A stretch of 64,000 nt of DNA from Lysobacter sp036697405 (GTDB lineage: Bacteria; Pseudomonadota; Gammaproteobacteria; Xanthomonadales; Xanthomonadaceae): positions 1 through 64,000 of the forward strand of contig NZ_JBAHWA010000005.1 of the NCBI RefSeq assembly GCF_036697405.1, read 5' to 3'. Positions within the stretch are counted from its first letter, which is position 1, and each line of letters opens with the position of its first letter. Of the stretch, positions 33,975-42,675 are shown piece by piece. The notes beneath the pieces are model-generated. The model was not told the origin of the DNA, searched no databases, and saw nothing but the letters and a program-made list of their open reading frames with translations. The translations under genes were made by a program, and so were the position numbers.

Positions 33975-34853
33975 ATGGCCCAAGCACACACGCCAGACGC
34001 CAACACCTACTTCGTGCCGCACAGCAGCCGCTGGCCGTTCCTCGGTTCGATCGCCCTGTTCACCACCATGATCGGCATCGCCAGCTGGCTCAACGAAGTC
34101 AGCTGGGGCAAGCCCACCTTCTTCGTCGGCCTGGCCCTGATGTGCGGCGTGCTGTTCGGCTGGTTCGGCGACGTGATCCGCGAGTCGGTGCGCGGCCACT
34201 ACAACCGTCAGGTCGACATCTCGTTCCGCATGGGCATGATGTGGTTCATCTTCTCCGAGGTGATGTTCTTCGCGGCCTTCTTCGGTGCGTTGTTCTACGC
34301 CCGCCAGTTCGCGCTGCCGTGGCTCAGCGGCGAAGGCGACGGCGTGATGACCAACAGCCTGCTGTGGAGCGGTTATGCCGCCGGCTGGCCGACCAACGGC
34401 CCGGGCGCCGTGGGCGGCGTGTTCGAGACCATCCCGGCCTGGGGCCTGCCGCTGCTCAACACCATGATCCTGCTGACTTCGGGCATCACCGTGACCATCG
34501 CGCACCACGCGCTGAAGGCCGGTCACCGCAAGCAGCTGCTGGTGTTCCTGGGCCTGACCGTGGCCCTGGGCTGCCTGTTCCTGTTCTACCAGGCCGAGGA
34601 GTACATCCACGCCTACAAGGAACTCAACCTGACCCTGGGTTCGGGCATCTACGGTTCGACCTTCTTCATGCTCACCGGCTTCCACGGCGCGCACGTGACG
34701 CTGGGCACCCTGATGCTGGCGATCATCTGGTTCCGCTGCCTGAAGGGCCATTTCGACAAGGACAACCATTTCGCGTTCGAAGCGGTGGCCTGGTACTGGC
34801 ACTTCGTCGACGTGGTCTGGCTGGGCCTGTTCCTGTTCGTCTACGTGCTTTGA
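33975..34853 (+). CDS. ctaE: Cytochrome c oxidase subunit III
   Basis: A 292-residue, seven-helix integral membrane subunit that stabilises the oxidase and its proton uptake path. Conserved motifs are FGDVIRESVRGHYN, FIFSEVMFFAAFFGALFYAR, the loop FLLYQAEEY-like FLFYQAEEYIHAYKEL, and FHGAHVTLGTLML with AVAWYWHFVDVVWLGLF near the end. A terminator follows at 34922-34946, so the first part of the cox locus can end here. Confidence 0.95.
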   Translation: MAQAHTPDANTYFVPHSSRWPFLGSIALFTTMIGIASWLNEVSWGKPTFFVGLALMCGVLFGWFGDVIRESVRGHYNRQVDISFRMGMMWFIFSEVMFFAAFFGALFYARQFALPWLSGEGDGVMTNSLLWSGYAAGWPTNGPGAVGGVFETIPAWGLPLLNTMILLTSGITVTIAHHALKAGHRKQLLVFLGLTVALGCLFLFYQAEEYIHAYKELNLTLGSGIYGSTFFMLTGFHGAHVTLGTLMLAIIWFRCLKGHFDKDNHFAFEAVAWYWHFVDVVWLGLFLFVYVL

Positions 34854-34856
34854 CGG

Positions 34857-34990
34857 CCGGGATTCGGGAATAGGGATTCGGGATTCGCAAGGGCGAAGAC
34901 CGAATCCCTACGCCAAAGCAGAAAGCGACGGGCTTGCCGTCGCTTTTGCTTTTAGCGAATCCCGAATCTGCAATTCCGAATCACGGATTC
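34857..34990. repeat. GGGATT-type repeat pair flanking a terminator
   Basis: CGGGATTCGGGAATAGGGAT (34858-34877) and neighbouring units on the left are complementary to CGAATCCCGAATCTGCAATT (about 34956-34975) on the right. Same family as 10763-10912. Confidence 0.75.
34922..34946 (+). terminator. Terminator after ctaE
   Basis: AAAGCGACGG (34922-34931) and CCGTCGCTTT (34937-34946) form a 10-bp stem with a GCTTG loop, followed by TGCTTTT. The A and T ends allow it to act in both directions, also stopping the convergent DUF2909 transcript. Confidence 0.85.
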
Positions 34991-35205
34991 CGGCCGATGC
35001 CGTGCGGCTGGATCCAGCCCATCTTGATCGACAGGACGATGATCAGGATCAACGCGACGGATAGCGCGATGCGGCGGGTCAGCGCGTTCACGGTGCGCTT
35101 GCTCTGCCCCTTGTCCACGAGCATGTAGTAGAGGCCGGCGCCCAGGTTCCAGAGAATGACGACCAGGAACGCAATGATCAGCAGGGTCTTGAGCGAGTCG
35201 TTCAT
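34981..35205 (-). CDS. DUF2909 family small twin-helix membrane protein
   Basis: A 74-residue protein with two hydrophobic segments (about residues 5-30 and 44-64) separated by a Lys/Arg loop (DKGQSKRTVNALTRR). This matches the small DUF2909 family that sits in cytochrome oxidase loci of many proteobacteria. It is the only gene of the locus on the minus strand, between ctaE and the SURF1 gene. Function is unknown; a role in oxidase assembly or stability is inferred from context. Confidence 0.8.
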   Translation of the reverse strand: MNDSLKTLLIIAFLVVILWNLGAGLYYMLVDKGQSKRTVNALTRRIALSVALILIIVLSIKMGWIQPHGIGRNP

Positions 35206-35265
35206 GGCGGCCTCCGCGCGCGATACCGCGAAAGCCGGATTATCGCAGTCCGGCCGGAGGATGTC

Positions 35266-35985
35266 GTGAGCCGCCGGCGCAACCTCGTGGTCGGCTGGAC
35301 CCTGGCGCTGCTGACGATCGCCGCCTTCGCCAGCCTGGGCCTGTGGCAGTCGCGGCGCGCGGTCGAGAAGCAGGCCATGCTCGATGCCTCGGCGCGGGTG
35401 CTGGCGCAGCGCCGTCCCGGTTCGCTGGCCTTGGCCGCCGATCCGGCACGCAGCCGCGATTACGACTGGGCCGTCGGGCGCGGCCGATTCGACGCGCGCG
35501 GCGCCCTGCTGCTGGACAACCAACAGCGCAACGGCCGCGCGGGCGTGCGCGCCTACCGCATCTTCGTGCCCGAGCAGGGCGAGCCGCTGCTGGTCGATCT
35601 GGGCTGGTTGCCGCTGGACGGCCAACGCCGCTTCCCGACGATCGAGCGCCCGCAGGGAACGCTGGAGCTGCGCGGCCTGCTGGTGCCGCCGCCCTCGACC
35701 GGCATCGCGCTGGGCCCCGCGCTCGGCGCGCAGGGCGACGGCTGGCTGATGACACGTGTCGACATCGCCGCGATCGCGCCCGGCGTCGGCCTGTCGGTGC
35801 CGCTGGCGCCGCGCGTGCTGCGTCTGGATCCGGCCCTGAGGCTGGGCTACGAGCGCGACCTGGAACTGCTCGCCAATACCCTGCCGCCCGAGCAGCACCG
35901 CGGCTATGCGCTGCAGTGGTTCGCGCTGGCCGCGGCGGTGCTGGCCACCGCCTTGATACTCACTTTCCGGACGTCCCGCCGATGA
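35266..35985 (+). CDS. SURF1 family cytochrome oxidase assembly protein
   Basis: A 239-residue protein with a helix at each end (about residues 9-27 and 212-232) and a periplasmic domain between, the standard SURF1 layout. Family motifs are FASLGLWQSRRAVEKQAML at the N-terminus, LLDNQQRNGRAGVRAYRIF and LLVDLGWLPLDGQRR in the middle, and GYALQWFALAAAVL at the end. SURF1 proteins assist heme a insertion. The GTG at 35266 has GGAGG five bases upstream. The stop overlaps the next start. Confidence 0.92.
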   Translation: MSRRRNLVVGWTLALLTIAAFASLGLWQSRRAVEKQAMLDASARVLAQRRPGSLALAADPARSRDYDWAVGRGRFDARGALLLDNQQRNGRAGVRAYRIFVPEQGEPLLVDLGWLPLDGQRRFPTIERPQGTLELRGLLVPPPSTGIALGPALGAQGDGWLMTRVDIAAIAPGVGLSVPLAPRVLRLDPALRLGYERDLELLANTLPPEQHRGYALQWFALAAAVLATALILTFRTSRR

Positions 35986-36557
35986 ACCTTCCCGATCCCG
36001 CCCGAGATCCCGCACGCAACCGCAATCGCCTGATGTTGCTGGCGATCTGCGCGCTGTTCTTCGGCAGCATGTTGATCGCCGGCGCGCTGCGCTTTTCGGG
36101 CTGGCGCCCGCACGGCATGAAGAACCACGGCGAGCTGGTGGAGCCGCCGGCGGACCTGCGCCAGGTCGTGCCGCGCCTGGCCGACGGCAAGGCCTACGAA
36201 TGGAATCCGGCCGAGCGCGTGTGGCGCATCGCGCTGGCACCGCCGGCAAGCTGCACCAGCGAATGCGCCAAGCTCGCGCGCGAGTTGGACACGGTTTGGC
36301 GCTTGTTCGGCAAGGACGCCGATCAGGTCCACCTGCTGTGGATCGGCCAGCCGCCCGCCGGCGCGCCGCATCCGGCCGCGCTGCGCATCGTGCGCTCCAC
36401 GCCGCAGCTGCGCGCGGGCCTGCCGCGCGTGGACGATCCCAAAGGGGTGCCGGTCTACGTGATCGACCCGAACGGCTTCGTGATTCTGCGCTACGCTCCC
36501 GGCTTCGACCCGGCCGGCCTGCGCGCGGATATGTCCAGGCTGCTGAAACTGATGTGA
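35982..36557 (+). CDS. SCO1-like thioredoxin-fold membrane protein
   Basis: A 191-residue protein with one N-terminal helix (about residues 17-36) and a periplasmic thioredoxin-like domain. A CxxxC motif occurs in ASCTSECAKLARELD (about residues 88-92), as in SCO copper chaperones. The C-terminal strand VPVYVIDPNGFVILRYAPG is thioredoxin-like. The His that binds copper in SCO1 is not evident after the CxxxC. It may be a redox partner in CuA maturation rather than a true chaperone. It overlaps the SURF1 stop and precedes ctaA. Confidence 0.75.
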   Translation: MNLPDPARDPARNRNRLMLLAICALFFGSMLIAGALRFSGWRPHGMKNHGELVEPPADLRQVVPRLADGKAYEWNPAERVWRIALAPPASCTSECAKLARELDTVWRLFGKDADQVHLLWIGQPPAGAPHPAALRIVRSTPQLRAGLPRVDDPKGVPVYVIDPNGFVILRYAPGFDPAGLRADMSRLLKLM

Positions 36558-36651
36558 TCCGAACCGATTGGATACGAACCGATCGGATCCGGCCGCGGGC
36601 CGCCATGGCGCCCGCGTCCAGCCGTAACCGAGTCAACCGCAAGAGTTCCGC

Positions 36652-37800
36652 ATGAACGTGACGTTCAAACCGACCTGGTACCGCAACTTCCACCGCATCG
36701 CCTGGCTGGCGGTGGCGCTCGCCCTGTGCGTGATCGTGTTCGGCGCGTTCGTGCGCCTGTCCAACGCCGGCCTGAGCTGCCCCGACTGGCCGACCTGCTA
36801 CGGGCGCGCGGCGTGGCCGACGGCCGCGCACGAGGCCAGCGATCACGTCGCCACCGCGATCCGTCCGGTCGAGGTGCACAAGGCCTGGCGCGAACAGTTC
36901 CACCGCATGATCGCTTTTGTGCTTGGTTTGTTGACCCTGACGCTGGCGCTATTGGCCGCGCGGCGGCGTCGTTATGGCATGGCGCAGGTGATTCTGGCGG
37001 CGGCGTTGGTAGCGGTAGCGGTTGTGCTCTACATAAAGGGCCATCACGCATCGGCTTCGGTACTGGCCGCAGCAGGCGAGGCTGTGCTGCTGTTTGCGGC
37101 GCTGCGCTGGAACAACAGCGACCTGTCGCGCGTGGCCGCACTGGCACTGATGGTCATCGTGTTCCAGGCCCTGCTGGGCATGTGGACCGTGACCTGGCTG
37201 CTCAAGCCCATCGTGGTCATGGGCCATCTGCTCGGCGGCCTGCTCACTTTCTCGCTGTTGCTGTGGATGGCCTGGCGCGCGACCGACCTGCCGATCCGGC
37301 TGGCCGAAGCGGTCACCGTGCGCAGGCTGCTGATCGCGGGCATCGTCCTGCTCGGCGTGCAGATCGCGCTGGGCGGCTGGACCAGCGCCAACTATGCCGC
37401 GCTCGCCTGCGGCAACGACTTCCCGACCTGCGTCGGCCAATGGATGCCCAAGCACGACTTCCGCGAAGGCTTCGTGCTGTGGCGCGGCATCGGCGTGGAT
37501 TACGAAGGCGGCATCCTCGACGGCGAGGCGCGCATCGCGATCCAGCTCGCGCATCGGGCGATGGCGGCGGTGGTGTTCGTCTATTTGCTGGGCCTGGCGA
37601 TCAAGCTGCTGCGCACGCCGGGCATGCTCGGTTGGGGCGCGCTGCTGGCGCTGCTGACCCTGGCCCAGGTCGGCCTGGGCATCGCCAACGTCAAGCTCAG
37701 CCTGCCGCTGACCGTCGCGGTGCTGCACAACGCCGGCGCGGTGCTGCTGTTGTTCGTGCTGGTATCGCTGCTCGCGCGCGTGCGCGCCCCGGAGCACTGA
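36652..37800 (+). CDS. ctaA: Heme A synthase (CtaA/Cox15)
   Basis: A 382-residue, eight-helix protein converting heme O to heme A. Conserved parts are VRLSNAGLSCPDWPTCYG (with the external Cys pair), REQFHRMIAFVLG (heme ligand His), VMGHLLGGLLTF, ALGGWTSANYAALACGNDFPTC, LAHRAMAAVVFVYLL and AVLHNAGAVLLL. Between helices 2 and 4 lies a segment of about 50 residues (YGMAQVILAA to LLFAALRWNN) whose codons are less GC-rich than the rest. This segment aligns with what I recall of other Xanthomonadaceae sequences. It is followed by the heme O synthase gene after two bases. Confidence 0.93.
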   Translation: MNVTFKPTWYRNFHRIAWLAVALALCVIVFGAFVRLSNAGLSCPDWPTCYGRAAWPTAAHEASDHVATAIRPVEVHKAWREQFHRMIAFVLGLLTLTLALLAARRRRYGMAQVILAAALVAVAVVLYIKGHHASASVLAAAGEAVLLFAALRWNNSDLSRVAALALMVIVFQALLGMWTVTWLLKPIVVMGHLLGGLLTFSLLLWMAWRATDLPIRLAEAVTVRRLLIAGIVLLGVQIALGGWTSANYAALACGNDFPTCVGQWMPKHDFREGFVLWRGIGVDYEGGILDGEARIAIQLAHRAMAAVVFVYLLGLAIKLLRTPGMLGWGALLALLTLAQVGLGIANVKLSLPLTVAVLHNAGAVLLLFVLVSLLARVRAPEH

Positions 37801-37802
37801 GC

Positions 37803-38729
37803 ATGGCCGCCGCCCGCGCCAGCCTGCGCCAGTACTGGGACCTGACCAAGCCGCGCGTGGTCGCGCTGATCGTGTTCACCGCCCTGGTCGGCATGCTGCT
37901 GGCGGTCGACGGCGTGCCCACGGGCGAGGAGACCCTGCGCGGCCTGCTCGGCTTCCTCGGCATCTGGCTGGCCGCGTCCAGCGCCGCGGCGATCAACCAG
38001 CTGCTGGACTCGCGCATCGACGCCAAGATGGCGCGCACCTCCTGGCGCCCCATCGTCGCCGGCCAGATCACGCCGACCCAGGCGCTGGTGTTCGCGCTGA
38101 TTCTGGCCGCGCTGTCGATGGCGATCCTGCTGTTGTGGGTGAATCCGCTGACCGCGGTCCTCACCTTCGCCTCGCTGATCGGCTATGCGGTGGTCTACAC
38201 CGTCTTCCTCAAGCGCGCGACGCCGCAGAACATCGTGATCGGCGGCATCGCCGGCGCGGCGCCGCCGGCGCTGGGCTGGGCCTCGATCACCGGCACCCTG
38301 GATCCGCACGCGCTGCTGCTGGTGCTGATCATCTTCGTCTGGACGCCGCCGCACTTCTGGGCGCTGGCGATCTTCCGCCGCGAGGACTACGCGCGCGCGA
38401 TGGTGCCGATGCTGCCGGTCACCCACGGCGTGCAGTACACGCGCTGGCAGATCCTGTTCTACACCGTGCTGCTGGTGGCGGTGACCGTGCTGCCCTGGGC
38501 GACCGGCATGAGCGGCCTGTTCTATCTCGGCGGCGCGCTGGTGCTGGGCGCGGTGTTCCTGGGCTATGCCTGGAAGCTGATGGACCCGCCCGACGAGCTG
38601 TACGCGATGAAGGTGTTCAGCTACTCCATCGTTTATCTGATGGCCCTGTTCGCCTTCCTGCTGGTCGACCATTGGCTGCTGCCGCTGATGCAGCCGGCGC
38701 CGCTGTTCGAACTGCAGCCGGTGGCCTGA
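37803..38729 (+). CDS. cyoE: Heme O synthase (protoheme IX farnesyltransferase)
   Basis: A 308-residue UbiA-family membrane prenyltransferase that adds farnesyl to heme B, supplying heme O for CtaA. The allylic-diphosphate motif NQLLDSRIDAKMARTSWRP (about residues 66-84) and the second Asp-rich-type loop, FVWTPPHFWALAIFRREDY with YARAMVPMLPV, are intact. Nine helices are predicted. It is last gene of the cox locus. Also called ctaB. Confidence 0.95.
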   Translation: MAAARASLRQYWDLTKPRVVALIVFTALVGMLLAVDGVPTGEETLRGLLGFLGIWLAASSAAAINQLLDSRIDAKMARTSWRPIVAGQITPTQALVFALILAALSMAILLLWVNPLTAVLTFASLIGYAVVYTVFLKRATPQNIVIGGIAGAAPPALGWASITGTLDPHALLLVLIIFVWTPPHFWALAIFRREDYARAMVPMLPVTHGVQYTRWQILFYTVLLVAVTVLPWATGMSGLFYLGGALVLGAVFLGYAWKLMDPPDELYAMKVFSYSIVYLMALFAFLLVDHWLLPLMQPAPLFELQPVA

Positions 38730-38739
38730 CGATCGGGCT

Positions 38740-39630
38740 TCAGCCGCCGCAGCGCGGCGGCCAATCCGGATCCGCGCCAGGCCGCAGGTCGGCCAGGAAC
38801 AGCTCGCCGGAATCGCGCTCGTTGGCGGCCTGACCGAACAGCAGCCGATCGCCCTTGGGCGACAGCAGCGGGCCGACCTGGAACACGTCCGCGCGCGCGG
38901 GTATGCGTCCGCGCGCGACCCAGCGCTGGCCTTCGCGCGCGAACCGATACAGATGCGAACGCCCGTCGCCACGTTGGCCGACCAGGATCAGCTGGCGGCC
39001 GTCGCGCGACACCTCGACCTCGTATTCCTGTTCGGCGGTGCTGATCGGCGGACCGACCACGGCCGCGTCCCAGCCGCCGTCCTGGCGCGGCGTGGCCAGA
39101 TAGATATCGGTCTGGCCCGGGCCGCCGGGGCGCGAGGAGCCGAAGTACAGGCGCCCGTCCGCGGTCTCGCGCGGCAGCAGTTCGGATGCGGACGAATTCA
39201 CCGGCGCCGGCAGGCGTTGCGGCGTGGACCAGGCGCCGGCGGCGTCGCGCCGCACCATCCAGATATCCAGATCGTCTGGGTTCGTGCCCTGGCGCGAAGA
39301 CACGTAGTACAGGCGCCGGCCGTCGTGGCTGACGAAAGGGTCGGCTTCCTGCGCGTCCGGCGGGCCCGCGAAGGGCGGTGGCGCCGGCGCGCTCCAGCCG
39401 TCGCGCTCGCAGCGCGACATCAGCAAGCGGTAGCGGCCGAAGACGCGGTCGCTGCGCATGAAATACAACTCGCGGCCGTCCGGCGTGAACGCCGGCGAGG
39501 ATTCGTACTGATCGCTCGCGATCGCGGCGGGCGTCCACGGCCGTGCGTGCGTGCGCGGTTCGCCGGCGTGACAGGACAGCGCGAGCAGCGGGAGCAGGCA
39601 CAAAGCCAGGCGCGGAAACGGTGGTCGCAT
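38740..39630 (-). CDS. PD40/TolB-like beta-propeller lipoprotein
   Basis: A 296-residue exported protein with a lipobox (LPLLALSC, Cys about residue 20). It contains repeated WD40-like PD40 motifs: SSPAFTPDGRELYFMR, ADPFVSHDGRRLYYVSSR, TADGRLYFGSSRPGG, VEVSRDGRQLILVG and GPLLSPKGDRLLFG. Each repeat ends in a strand with Arg or Ser after the Gly-Arg turn. Such propellers bind peptides or glycans or act as scaffolds. It stands convergent with cyoE and divergent from the RidA-like gene. Specific function unknown. Confidence 0.85.
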   Translation of the reverse strand: MRPPFPRLALCLLPLLALSCHAGEPRTHARPWTPAAIASDQYESSPAFTPDGRELYFMRSDRVFGRYRLLMSRCERDGWSAPAPPPFAGPPDAQEADPFVSHDGRRLYYVSSRQGTNPDDLDIWMVRRDAAGAWSTPQRLPAPVNSSASELLPRETADGRLYFGSSRPGGPGQTDIYLATPRQDGGWDAAVVGPPISTAEQEYEVEVSRDGRQLILVGQRGDGRSHLYRFAREGQRWVARGRIPARADVFQVGPLLSPKGDRLLFGQAANERDSGELFLADLRPGADPDWPPRCGG

Positions 39631-39745
39631 CGCGGCATGCTCGGGCGGCACCGGTGCGCCCTGGTGGCGTCAGGCTAACGCGGATAAACCGGTAAAACAA
39701 GTTTTAAAGGTTATGATCGGTCCCGATCCCAAACGAGGGCGGACG

Positions 39746-40183
39746 ATGGACAGGAGAGGCTTCTGCGCGGCGGCATGCGCGCTGCCGTTGACGGTCGCGA
39801 CGGCGAAGGCGGGACGGCGCAGCTATGCCGTCGCCGACGGCACCTACGCCCAGGCCGCGGAGGTGCGTGCGCCGCAGCGGCTGCTGTTCGTGAGCGGGCA
39901 GGTGCCGGCCGACGCCGAGGGCGAGGTGCCGGCGGATTTCCGCGCCCAGTGCAGGCTGGCCTGGCGCAATGTCGGTGCCCGGCTCGAGGCCGCGGACATG
40001 GCCTACGAACATCTGGTCAAGGTCACCGTCTACCTGGCCCGGCGCGAGGACCGCGACGCCGCGCGCGAGGTGCGCCAGGAAGTGCTGGGCCGGCTGGCGC
40101 ATCCGCCCGCGCTGACCGTGGTGGTGGCCGAAATTTACGACAGCGCCTGGCTGCTGGAGATCGAGGCGATCGCGGCGGCATGA
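39746..40183 (+). CDS. Exported RidA/YjgF-family protein with Tat-like signal
   Basis: A 145-residue protein. The N-terminus MDRRGFCAAACALPLTVATAKA has an RRGF twin-arginine-like motif followed by a hydrophobic stretch, unusual for the normally cytosolic RidA family. The rest follows the family: FVSGQVPADAEG, FRAQCRLAWRNVGARLEAADM, LVKVTVYLARRED and PPALTVVVAEIY. The expected active-site Arg near position 105 of RidA is not in the usual PxRxxV motif; here the sequence is HPPALTVVV. So imine deaminase activity is uncertain. It sits 125 bp before two exported M19 genes that use the same DRR-type signal. Confidence 0.8.
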   Translation: MDRRGFCAAACALPLTVATAKAGRRSYAVADGTYAQAAEVRAPQRLLFVSGQVPADAEGEVPADFRAQCRLAWRNVGARLEAADMAYEHLVKVTVYLARREDRDAAREVRQEVLGRLAHPPALTVVVAEIYDSAWLLEIEAIAAA

Positions 40184-40308
40184 TCGCGTCGGCCCAGGCC
40201 GGCGAGGGCGGCGGAACTCGCCGGACCGGGCGGACGATGCGCCGAATCGGTCGATCGCACGGCGGCGGACTGGGCTAGAGTCTGGGCGACGCACCATGGA
40301 GGGCAGGC

Positions 40309-41445
40309 ATGATCGACAGACGCGAGTTCATCGGCGCCGCGGGACTGGCCGCGCTGGCCGCCGCCAGTCACCCCGTGTTCGCCGCCGCGGCCGCGCCGCC
40401 GCGCTGGAAGCCGTATCGCGACACCCTCGCGATCGATGCGCTGGGCGGCACCGAACTGTTCTATCTCAAGCCCGACGACCCGGGCGTGCCCAAGGCCTTG
40501 CAGGCGCTGCGCGAATGCGGCCTGAGCGGGATCATGGCCAGCCCGGCGCCGTACGGGCGCTATTGGTACACCGACCAGGCCTACGCGGATACCAAGCAAC
40601 GCGTCGAGGAATGGAAGGCGGCGATTGCGCGCTATCCCGACGCCATGCTGCTGGTGCGCGACGGCGCCGATCTCCGGCGCGCCCAGCGCGAGCGCCTGGT
40701 CGGCATGATCTTCACCTTCCAGGGCACCGAGCCCCTGGGCGAGGACGTCGAGCGTATCGCCCAGTTCCGCGAGCAGGGAGTGCGGGTGATGCAGCTCACC
40801 CACAACCGCCGCAACCTCGTCGGCGACGGCTGCATGGAGCCCGGCAACGCCGGCCTGAGCAACTTCGGCCATCAGGTGGTGGAGCGGCTCAATGCCGAGA
40901 AGATGGTGGTGGACCTGGCGCACGGCTCGCAGCGCACCATCCGCGAGGCCATCCTGGCCTCGAAGGCGCCGGTGCTGATCGGGCATACCGGCTGCCGCGC
41001 GCTGTCGGATGTGCCGCGCATGGTCCACGACGCGGAACTCAAGCTGCTGGCCGATCGCGGTGGCGTCGCCGGCATCATTTTCTGGCCCTATCTGCGCGAG
41101 CAGGGCCAACAGACCTCCGCCGATGTGATCCGGCATATCGAGCACGCGATCAAGGTCTGCGGCGAGGATCATGTCGGCATCGGCACCGACCTCAACCTGA
41201 CCGCGGTCGATATCACGCCCGAGTACGTGAAAGAAAACACCGAGATGATCAAGGGCATGATCGAGGACGGCATCTTCGAGCAGGGCCGCGACCCCAACCT
41301 GTTGCTGTTCGTGCCCGACCTCAACACCGCCGACCGCTTCGAGACCCTGGCTGCGATGCTCTCGGCGCGCGGGCACTCCGACGCGCGCATCGCTAAGATC
41401 CTCGGAGGCAACTTCGCCCGTGTCATGACCGAGGTGTGGGGATGA
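40309..41445 (+). CDS. Exported M19 dipeptidase homologue A with altered metal site
   Basis: A 378-residue protein with a Tat-like signal (MIDRREFIGAAGLAAL to FAAAA). The fold markers of renal-type dipeptidases are present: VMQLTHNRRNLVGDGC, VVDLAHGSQRT (His ligand), VLIGHTGCRALSDVPR (His ligand) and CGEDHVGIGTDLN. Two ligand motifs are changed. The N-terminal HxD of DGHND reads IDALGG, and the bridging-Glu motif EGGH reads FQGTE. Whether it binds two zinc ions is therefore doubtful. GGAGG lies six bases before the ATG. The stop overlaps the start of homologue B. Confidence 0.83.
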   Translation: MIDRREFIGAAGLAALAAASHPVFAAAAAPPRWKPYRDTLAIDALGGTELFYLKPDDPGVPKALQALRECGLSGIMASPAPYGRYWYTDQAYADTKQRVEEWKAAIARYPDAMLLVRDGADLRRAQRERLVGMIFTFQGTEPLGEDVERIAQFREQGVRVMQLTHNRRNLVGDGCMEPGNAGLSNFGHQVVERLNAEKMVVDLAHGSQRTIREAILASKAPVLIGHTGCRALSDVPRMVHDAELKLLADRGGVAGIIFWPYLREQGQQTSADVIRHIEHAIKVCGEDHVGIGTDLNLTAVDITPEYVKENTEMIKGMIEDGIFEQGRDPNLLLFVPDLNTADRFETLAAMLSARGHSDARIAKILGGNFARVMTEVWG

Positions 41446-42566
41446 TCGATCGTCGCGGTTTTCTGATCGGCGCGGGCAGCCTCGCGCTCGCTGGCCTGGC
41501 CCGCAACGCGCAGGCCTTCGCGCTGCCGCCGCGCTGGGCGCCCTACGCCGATACCTTCGTGCTCGACGCCTGCGGCACCATCGGCCGTCAGGACCACAAG
41601 GGCGATGCGCCGCTGAGCGCGCTGGAACTGGGGGATCTGCGCGAGTCGGGCTTGAGCGCGCTGCAGGTCACGGTCGCGCCGGTCGGGCACTACAAGGACG
41701 CGTTCGAGCAGAGCATCGAGCAGATCGCGTCCTGGGACGACGAGATCGCGCGCCATCCCGAACAGCTGCTGCTCGCGCGCACCGGCGCGGATCTGCAGCG
41801 CGCCCAGAGCGAGCGCAAGACCGCGATGATCTACGGCTTCCAGGACACCACGCCGATCGGCGAGGACCTGGACCGCATCACCGTGTTCCATCGCAGCGGC
41901 GTGCGCGTGGTCCAGCTGACCTACAACCTGCGCAACCTGGTCGGCGACGGTTGCCTGGAGCCCGGCGACGCCGGCCTGAGCAAGTTCGGCCACAAGCTGG
42001 TCGAGGCCTTGAACGAGAAGAAGATCGTGGTCGACCTGGCCCACAGCGGCCGCCGTACCGCACTGGAAGGCATCGCGGCCTCGAAGTCGCCGGCGGTGAT
42101 CAGCCACACCGGCTGCGCCGCGCTCGCCGACGTGCCGCGCAACAAGACCGACGCCGAACTGCGTGCGGTCGCCGAACGCGGCGGCGTGGTCGGGATCTAT
42201 CTGATGCCGTTCCTGCGCCTCAAGGGCCAGCCGATGGCGGCCGACCTGATCGCGCACCTGGAGCATGCGGTCAAGGTCTGCGGCGAAGACCACGTCGGCC
42301 TGGGCAGCGACGGCACGGTGGCGGCGACCCAGCTGACCGCGGAATACAAGCGCGATCACCGCAAGTTCATCGCCGAGCGTCGTGCGCTGGGCATTTCGGC
42401 GCCGGGCGAGGCCGACGACGTCTACCTGATCCTGCCCGACCTCAACCACCCGCGCCGCTTCGAGACCCTGGCCGCGATGCTGTCGGCGCGCGGGCACTCC
42501 GATGCCCGCATCGGCAAGATCCTGGGCGGCAACTTCAAGCGCGTGATGAGCGAAGTCTGGGGTTGA
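41442..42566 (+). CDS. Exported M19 dipeptidase homologue B with altered metal site
   Basis: A 374-residue tandem paralogue of the preceding gene. The signal is again Tat-like (MIDRRGFLIGAGSLALAG). It keeps VVQLTYNLRNLVGDGC, VVDLAHSGRRT, AVISHTGCAALADVPR and CGEDHVGLGSDG. It has LDACGT in place of DGHND and FQDTT in place of EGGH. The last 30 residues of A and B are nearly identical (FETLAAMLSARGHSDARI). The longer middle insert (KRDHRKFIAERRALG) is unique to B. Confidence 0.83.
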   Translation: MIDRRGFLIGAGSLALAGLARNAQAFALPPRWAPYADTFVLDACGTIGRQDHKGDAPLSALELGDLRESGLSALQVTVAPVGHYKDAFEQSIEQIASWDDEIARHPEQLLLARTGADLQRAQSERKTAMIYGFQDTTPIGEDLDRITVFHRSGVRVVQLTYNLRNLVGDGCLEPGDAGLSKFGHKLVEALNEKKIVVDLAHSGRRTALEGIAASKSPAVISHTGCAALADVPRNKTDAELRAVAERGGVVGIYLMPFLRLKGQPMAADLIAHLEHAVKVCGEDHVGLGSDGTVAATQLTAEYKRDHRKFIAERRALGISAPGEADDVYLILPDLNHPRRFETLAAMLSARGHSDARIGKILGGNFKRVMSEVWG

Positions 42567-42675
42567 GTCTGCCGCGTGGCGGCGATGGTGCGGTTATCGC
42601 CGCACCCCGCGGCTCGTCACGAAGCAGGGTGTGGCGAGCAGCAGGCGCGCCGCACCGTCGCCGGCCCGCGCGGCC

